This document shows, piece after piece, positions 59,101-64,000 of a DNA stretch of 64,000 bases. Numbering within the stretch: the stretch's first letter is position 1; the number at the start of each line of letters is the position of its first letter. The DNA comes from Heliocidaris tuberculata (lineage: Eukaryota; Echinodermata; Echinoidea; Camarodonta; Echinometridae). The notes under the pieces were generated by a model. The model saw nothing but the letters and a program-made list of their open reading frames with translations, was not told the origin of the DNA and ran no database searches. The position numbers were made by a program, and so were the translations under genes. Location: positions 64,935,279 through 64,999,278 of the forward strand of contig CM046832.1 in NCBI GenBank assembly GCA_025618425.1, written 5' to 3'.

Positions 59101-60704
59101 TTTCTTTTTAAAATTTTTTTTATCTTCTCCTTTTTCTTTTCTCCTTTTCCCTTTCCTCTTCCCTCTCCCTTTTCCCCCCTCATTTTTTTGCCGTCAGAGG
59201 TGGCGCATTTGCCGAGAGCAATTTTGAGTGGGGTGTGTGACACGCCCTTGGTTCGCCGGAGTGTATATCGTACAATTCTTACATATACCTGGTTGATGAC
59301 TATTCGGGGGAATCGCGGGTGGTACAGGTAGTGGCAGGGGCGGCTGCTTCCCGACTGTCCCATCTTTTCCATCTGATTCTTCACCACCAAAGGCATCCTC
59401 CATATCGGGTTTGACAACGAGGAGCGACGTCAGCGGTGTGACGAAATGGTATTTGAGCGATAGGTTGAGAGCCCGTTCGGAGAGCGCCGCCTTTGTTTCA
59501 CGACTGTCGGCTGTCTTTCGTTGATCCAGAAGGTTCTTGATGGTGAGGTAAGCCCATAGACGCTGAGCAAAGTCGTCTACTTCGTGCCGATATAAGTAGC
59601 GCTCTTTCTGTATAAATAAGTAGCCAAAAATAGTAAGCACATTTTAATCATTTTATCATTATTTCGTCGTCTTTGAGGATACATTTCCTTGTTTGTGTCG
59701 CGTTTTTCTTGTTTTGGTTCTCGTTTTTTATCAATGATTTTCTCTTCCTGTCTTCAACCATTGTCCTTTAATTCATATGCATGTCCCTTTTTTGTTTGTT
59801 GTAGTAAGTTGTTCCAGTAACCAATCACCATCATTACAATATAAAAAATGACTCACCGCTATAGATGTAGACATACTGAATTCGATATCGACGTCTAGGG
59901 ACCTGGCAGTTACGACAACGCTTAGCTCAAAATCAGTGCTCTTATTTCCATCAGAAATCAAGAAAGTGTCAGGACGCTGTGTTGATGACATCCCTGTTCC
60001 GTTTCTTGTCCGATTAGATCGGTCCAGATTTACTTCCTTAGCCTGAGTGCTCTCATCTAAAATGGCGTCGTCTGAAGATTCCCAGATGGTTTTGATGACA
60101 TCATCAGTAATTTTTCCCGCCACCGTGATTTCACTGCCGTCGAAGAAGGATATGAACCTGGACTTCGTGAGACTGTTTTCGTCCACTAATCGGTCGTTGT
60201 ACTCTATATTGATATTGAAAAGGAGTGGGTTGGCGACCTCATCGTAGAAACCCTTCATTTGTAAACTCGCACTCGAGTCTTCGTACACTTTACGAGCCAG
60301 GGCCTGGTTGGACAGCGACAGCTTTTCTAGAAATGGAAAGTCTACCCCATCTCCCAAACCTATGGTGAACAAAGATAACCTGCCGTCGATGATGTTGGTG
60401 ATTAATCTAACGATCGCAGACGTTCTCGTCACGCTTCCCGAGGTCGGTTCTCCATCGGTGAGCATGATGATGAGAGGCCAAGCCTCACCACTGTCGTATT
60501 CCATTAGGAGTTCAGTTGCTTTTATTAAGCTATCGTAGATATTTGTACCTTTATTTGAAACAAATGGTAAGAGAAATTAAAATGATAACGAATCCTGATA
60601 ATACTTGTTTCTTATATCTGATCAAGACGAGTGGTACACTAAAAATATTTGCCGTTTTTTCACGGGAAATTTCCTGGCAGTCAGGATGCCGGGAATGCCC
60701 GGGT

Positions 60705-60735
<31 letters not shown>

Positions 60736-63700
60736 AGATTTCCGGGGGGGGGGGGGTTTAATAGTAGAAACTTTCATTTCTAACAGGAAAATCTATGTAG
60801 ATTAAAACGGAACCATGGAAGCGATTTGTAATTTATCAAGATAACTTGTTAAAATATGAGAAAATGTTTTTTTTAACAGTGTTTTATGTCGGGCGATTGT
60901 AAATATATGCTGATTTCCGGTAAACCAACAAACTTGCTGTTGTTTTACAGAAAAAACTGTAAAATTGAAATAACGGCAATAACTTGTAGTCCCAAGGGCC
61001 AGAAAGTGTGCAGTTTAACAGTGTAACCTATCGTGCGCTATCTTACCCTATTCTCTATCTTAATCTATCCTATCCTAGACCTATCGTGCTCTATCTTATC
61101 CTATTCTCTATCTTAATCTATCCTATCCTAGACCTATCCTATCCTAGACCTATCCTATCCAATTAGTTCAATCTTGTGCAATCTCTTATATATAACCCTT
61201 ATAGTTTTTTTTATGCCTTTGGTGACAGTTAGTAAATCGGGCAACCCCAAACCATTATGCTACTAAAAATTCATGAATATTCATATAAGTGTTTTCCCCA
61301 ATATTTGGTAATTTAACAGGGTAACTTGTTAAAATATGAGAAAATGTTTTTCCTGTAAAACAACAGCAGGTTTGTTGGTTTACCGGAAATCAGAAAACCT
61401 GTAGTTTTACAGTTATTTTTTTACAGCGTAGGTCTGTCTTTCTGGGGATGCATTTTATTAATAATATATGGATTTGCATTAACGGGAGTTTGAAGTGTTT
61501 ATCAAGTCAGTTATCGGACAGTTTAGCAATTTCTACATCCTCCTTGCATTATATACTTACTTCCACCTACGGTAATACCGTTGACATGTCGCTTGGCTGC
61601 TGCAATGTTCTCGCTAGTTGCTTCCACCATCTCACCATCTCTCCACAAGTTAACATTGCTACTGAAGAGCACGATGTTAATTTGATCTATCGGGCGGACA
61701 TCGTCCAAGATCGTAGTCATTGCAATCTTCGTCTTTCCGTTAAAGAAACAATAATAACAACACTCATGTTAAAAGACATACATTTCTATGATAGTGACGA
61801 ATGGCTTAATGACATCTATGATTAATCATTGTAATTATATACATGTACAGCTCTTTCAACTTGCCATCTTGTATACTATTTCGGAGACACTTTCTCATTT
61901 TTCCTCCTTAAATCAAGGCTGTTAGTATTTCTACGAAATGCTGCGTTTTATCGTTAATGGTCTATTGGGGGCGTTGATCCGTATCCTCTGTTAACTGCTA
62001 ATATGAATGCTGATTGTGGTATACAGTACCTGTCCACAAGGATTTTATACTGAAAGAAAGAGGACGAAAACTGTCATTTTAAATGGTATTTCGCACTAAA
62101 TTACACTGAAATAATTATTATAAGAATCTAAATGTTTCAAGAGTTTTTCCTCATTTTATTTGCCTTTTTATTTTCTTTTGTGGCAATACTCTCTTCGTGT
62201 CCTACCAGCCTATCAGGTATGTCACATCTTTTACCTGCTTCATTTTTCGACCAAACATGGAACCACTGACATCGATGAGGAAGACAACGTTCTTTCTTGC
62301 CTTGGGTAAACCATCTGGTGAGAAGTAGTGAACGAAGTAACCATTGACGATCTACAGAAGAGCCGATGGGGGGAACAAAAGATAAAGGAGAGATAAAGAG
62401 AGAGACAGCGAAACATGAAAGAGACGTAGATAGAGAAGGAGAGAGACAGAGACAGAGAAATAGTAAGAGAGAAAAAAAAGAAGAGAGAAAAAGTGAGAAG
62501 TTATTATCATGAATGACGGATGTTATCAAACTGTTTAAGTTAAACAGCAAAAGGACATTGGTCTCTATGATGTTAAAAACATACCTTGATTTAGTTGGAC
62601 ATGTAGCTGGACACTCCCACCAAATTTATGATGCCGGCAAATCCATAGATTTTTTTGTAAATATTCGGTCTCGTTGCTGGGGTATTATGTAATTACAATT
62701 ACATGAGTCAATTTAATTGTTCAAACATGTAGAATGTATCCATACTTACCTCAAGGTGCCCAGCCTTCGTACCATGTATGACGTCATATGTGACGACAAA
62801 ATCTCCCATGATGCCTTTGGAGCTGGTGAGTACCCCTTCCCCTTGCGAGTCGAAGAGCACGTGGGCTGTTCGAGCCTTGACGTCCAGTACCGTCATGTCG
62901 TTCAACTTGACCTGGTCAGCCTTGTCGGATATCAACCATGTGGAATGGACTTCCTTCAAACCTTGGGGCTCGGTGAGATGAACGTCAACACTGATGTTAA
63001 GAACCACCTAGAAACACGATAGGAAACCTGGTTTTATCAATACGCAATGATTAATCCAGATTACAATAACTAAGCCTAAATTTATGATTCGTATCATCCA
63101 TCCCAGGGGGTATTCAAAGTGCATACAAGACGTACCACCAAAAGGCTTGACTACCTAGTTACCCTCACCCATCAATTCAAATTAGCATTCCAGAAATCCC
63201 TTCCTCTACATGTGCAAAATACTTGTAGTACCAATATACTACACCTGGGTTGAGAATCAAATGTAAATTGATGTCTCTCCAAATGACGTTTGTATCGGAG
63301 CTGGAAGTTGAATTTGGACGAAACTGATAATGTATGTTAGTCCGATGGCACATCCATGAAGCCATACATGACTTATCAAGACACCGCTGCGACTCTTTTT
63401 GCCTATAGGAGTTCGATCGACGCAAGGGATGTCAGGAAAGTAAATAACAATTCTAATAATACTAATAGCAAAGATTTTCTTTTTCTCGAAATTTCTCGCT
63501 TCCCCTCCCCCCCCCCCCCAATCAAAAATTTTGTTAAGAAAAAATGTAAAAAATGAATAGATGTGCCCCCTCCCAATCCCTCCGCGCAACTTTCTCACCT
63601 GGCCCGGCTGAATGCTGATACGGTTTTCAAACATGCCGCCCTTCCTGATCAGTAGTTGCTGGTAGGTGACGTTAAAGAGAACCGTGGTTTGAGCTGCCAC

Positions 63701-63737
63701 TGTCACTGATACCTTGAATTTGGTATCTCCTGGTGAG
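52875..63737 (-). CDS. ITIH: Inter-alpha-trypsin inhibitor heavy chain (ITIH) homologue, 5' end outside window
   Basis: Joined in transcript order: 63737-63599, 63007-62750, 62351-62235, 61732-61561, 60548-59857, 59607-59289, 58000-57950, 57554-57441, 56307-55909, 53137-52875. GT-AG introns and matching phases give 840 residues and a TAA stop. Residues 1-~110 are the end of the VIT domain, ~150-340 the vWA domain with MIDAS residues D159/S161/S163 (DVSGS), T230 and D260 (TDGEP). A Pro-rich linker (~548-582) precedes the ITIH C-terminal domain, opening at Asp586-Pro-His-Phe. In vertebrate heavy chains that Asp is bound through an ester to chondroitin sulfate, and later to hyaluronan, after Asp-Pro cleavage. 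I infer a secreted extracellular-matrix protein. N-glycosylation sequons include FNVT, LNIS, NRT and NGT. Signal peptide and VIT start lie beyond 64000. Confidence 0.93.
53138..55908 (-). other. Last intron of the ITIH gene
   Basis: 2.8 kb. Includes a poly-G run near 53450, a ~1.5 kb pyrimidine-rich region (53620-55130) and CCTACTTT-type units on both sides of it (53640-53715 and 55512-55590), suggesting that the middle was inserted. A + strand exon-like stretch lies at 55269-55349. Confidence 0.6.
53620..55130 (+). repeat. Pyrimidine-rich region, ~1.5 kb
   Basis: Dominated by T and C in the + strand (TTTCTTT, CTTCTTCC, TCTTTCTATTTTT) without a clean repeat unit. On the transcribed ITIH strand it is purine-rich. 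Confidence 0.8.
55909..56307 (-). CDS. ITIH: ITIH exon, C-terminal domain
   Basis: Residues 621-753. Acceptor CATCCCAG, donor CATTG|GTAAGT, phase 1 to 1. [20 protein letters not shown] is the family's T-Y-F-G-K-I/L-G segment; [20 protein letters not shown] is typical of the end of the domain. GC-rich relative to its surroundings. Confidence 0.94.
57000..57080 (+). repeat. Poly-C runs, duplicated
   Basis: Two segments with TTTGCCCCCCCCCC, 40-50 bp apart, in the ITIH intron; another poly-C run is at ~57300-57312. Confidence 0.85.
57441..57554 (-). CDS. ITIH: ITIH exon with DPHF cross-link motif
   Basis: Residues 583-620. Acceptor ATTCAAACAG, donor CTCA|GTAAGT, phase 1 to 1. [20 protein letters not shown] then [15 protein letters not shown]. 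In mammals the heavy chain is cut between this Asp and Pro and the Asp carries the glycosaminoglycan ester. Confidence 0.95.
57950..58000 (-). CDS. ITIH: ITIH micro-exon (51 nt) in linker
   Basis: Residues 566-582. Acceptor CGATATAG, donor TTCG|GTAAGT, phase 1 to 1, so skipping keeps the frame. [16 protein letters not shown] is flexible Ser/Gln-rich linker just before the DPHF segment. Only one of its three frames is open and phase-compatible. Confidence 0.8.
58550..59240. repeat. Duplicated block with poly-G and purine/pyrimidine tract
   Basis: GACGCCTTTTGCC(A/T)GAATAT recurs at ~58690 and ~58974; GAGTGGGGTGTGTGACAC-type sequence near 59228 resembles GAATGGGGGCTGTGACAC at ~58569. Between them are a ~20 nt G run (58934-58951) and a C/T tract (59000-59180). 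Confidence 0.7.
59289..59607 (-). CDS. ITIH: ITIH exon, helical segment and Pro-rich linker
   Basis: Residues 460-565. Acceptor TTTATACAG, donor CCAG|GTATAT, phase 0 to 1. [17 protein letters not shown] is the family's W-A-Y-L-T-I helix; [20 protein letters not shown] matches the L-S-L-x-Y-x-F-V-T-P-L-T-S core. It ends in [19 protein letters not shown]. Confidence 0.95.
59857..60548 (-). CDS. ITIH: ITIH exon, vWA end and stalk
   Basis: Residues 229-459, the largest exon. Acceptor CAAATAAAG, donor GCG|GTGAGT, phase 1 to 0. STNIYDSL supplies the MIDAS Thr; [13 protein letters not shown] the MIDAS Asp. Later parts ([40 protein letters not shown]) match the conserved stretch in which heavy chains read I-x-x-L-G-x-x-x-x-x-x-F-L-x-x-L. 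Ends in a beta-rich stalk region with NRT and NGT sequons. Confidence 0.95.
60549..61560. repeat. ITIH intron with foldback and tandem repeats
   Basis: TGATTTCCGGTAAACCAACA near 60910 is the complement of sequence near 61391, with CTGTTGTTTTACAG matched too, giving a ~600 bp foldback (60840-61435). Inside is a 53 bp tandem (61027-61165: CTATCGTGC-CTATCTTA). A T run then G run lie at 60703-60757. Confidence 0.75.
61561..61732 (-). CDS. ITIH: ITIH exon, vWA middle
   Basis: Residues 172-228. Acceptor AACGGAAAG (modest), donor GGAA|GTAAGT, phase 0 to 1. [20 protein letters not shown] and [20 protein letters not shown] align by eye with the K-x-A-L-x-x-I-L-D-D and E-N-x-x-A-A-K-R-Y-V family motifs. 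Confidence 0.92.
62235..62351 (-). CDS. ITIH: ITIH exon, vWA strand 1 and MIDAS
   Basis: Residues 133-171, phase 0 to 0. Acceptor CTTCTGTAG, donor [29 protein letters not shown] then [21 protein letters not shown] is the metal-ion-dependent adhesion site loop. Confidence 0.95.
62385..62485 (+). repeat. GA-rich tract in ITIH intron
   Basis: GAGAGACAGAGACAGAGAAA and similar purine-rich units over ~100 nt. Confidence 0.85.
62750..63007 (-). CDS. ITIH: ITIH exon, VIT to vWA
   Basis: Residues 47-132, phase 0 to 0. Acceptor TGTTTCTAG, donor [26 protein letters not shown] corresponds to the family's I-x-E-P-Q-G-I segment; [18 protein letters not shown] is the strand before the vWA core. Confidence 0.93.
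63599..63737 (-). CDS. ITIH: ITIH exon, end of VIT domain (first in window)
   Basis: Partial-model residues 1-46, entered in phase 2. Acceptor TTTCATCACAG, donor [29 protein letters not shown] then [12 protein letters not shown] matches the VIT C-terminal part of heavy chains (F-x-L-T-Y-x-x-L-L). Confidence 0.88.
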
Positions 63738-64000
63738 CTGTGATGAAATAAACAAGCATTTTAAACAACTGGTGTGAAACATCTTTATCCTGCATGGTTT
63801 TCAGTCTTGAAGAAATCATCTACATGACTTGTGAAATACTTACACTTTGGATATCATTATCGTTTCCAGACGACAAAATGAAACAGAAATGTGTGTAGCA
63901 TCATTCGTAAGTCTTCCAACGAGATCCCGGGATCAGAACCCCTTTTTAGACTTCAACGTTGATGGTTGACTCTTATAAGGGTCTGTGCATGTAAAACCAA
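63738..64000 (-). other. Right window edge, ITIH intron or upstream exon
   Basis: The exon preceding 63737 must end in phase 2 and encode the VIT start. No VIT-like sequence is visible here, so it probably lies beyond 64000. Confidence 0.5.

Noticed and set aside
58959..59417. Lys/Glu/Arg-rich minus-strand frame upstream of the ITIH exon
   Set aside because: Its basic part comes from a C/T tract in the intron; only the 59289-59607 exon, in another frame, shows ITIH similarity.
63841..63925. Possible upstream ITIH exon ending AAAGT|GTAAGT
   Set aside because: The donor and phase fit, but the reading (LTNDATHISVSFCRLETIMI) does not resemble a VIT domain and no convincing acceptor was seen.

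Overview
This window is AT-rich, intron-rich metazoan nuclear DNA, crowded with dispersed and tandem repeats. The layout (short exons, GT-AG introns of 0.2-7 kb, many foldback repeats, tRNA-SINE-like tails, mini-elements with tandem AGGTCA-containing cores) and an inter-alpha-trypsin-inhibitor heavy chain gene suggest a marine deuterostome, most likely an echinoderm such as a sea urchin. The taxon is an inference; nothing in the sequence names it.

Two protein-coding genes can be reconstructed exon by exon. The first, on the + strand, spans about 2474-49418 with 24 coding exons. All junction phases agree, giving one 1,435-codon frame. It encodes a WD40-repeat protein: beta-propeller blades in the first ~290 residues, then a long, charged, low-complexity tail with Lys/Glu-rich, Gly/Arg/Glu-rich and Ser/Pro-rich parts and a basic helical segment. 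It most resembles the WDR87/WDR97 group of ciliary/axonemal WD proteins, but that family call is tentative and N-terminal blades may be missing from the model.

The second gene, on the - strand, runs from the right window edge (first complete exon 63737-63599) to a stop at 52875. Ten exons encode 840 residues of an ITIH-type secreted protein: end of the VIT domain, a vWA domain with an intact MIDAS, a Pro-rich linker, and the ITIH C-terminal domain beginning at a conserved Asp-Pro-His-Phe motif. The signal peptide and start of VIT lie beyond the window. The two genes converge tail to tail; candidate poly(A) signals lie near 50810 (+) and 52612 (-).

The rest is introns and intergenic DNA filled with repeats: TTAA-flanked foldback MITEs (at least six copies of one group), a near-perfect ~500 bp palindrome, a decayed Tc1-like element sitting at a TA inside an older repeat, composite elements with tandem cores (including a five-copy array of exactly 147 bp period and X-box-like motifs), a large internal duplication in intron 16, LINE and SINE remnants, long microsatellites and many poly-C/poly-G runs. 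No rRNA, confident tRNA, CRISPR or prokaryotic feature was seen.
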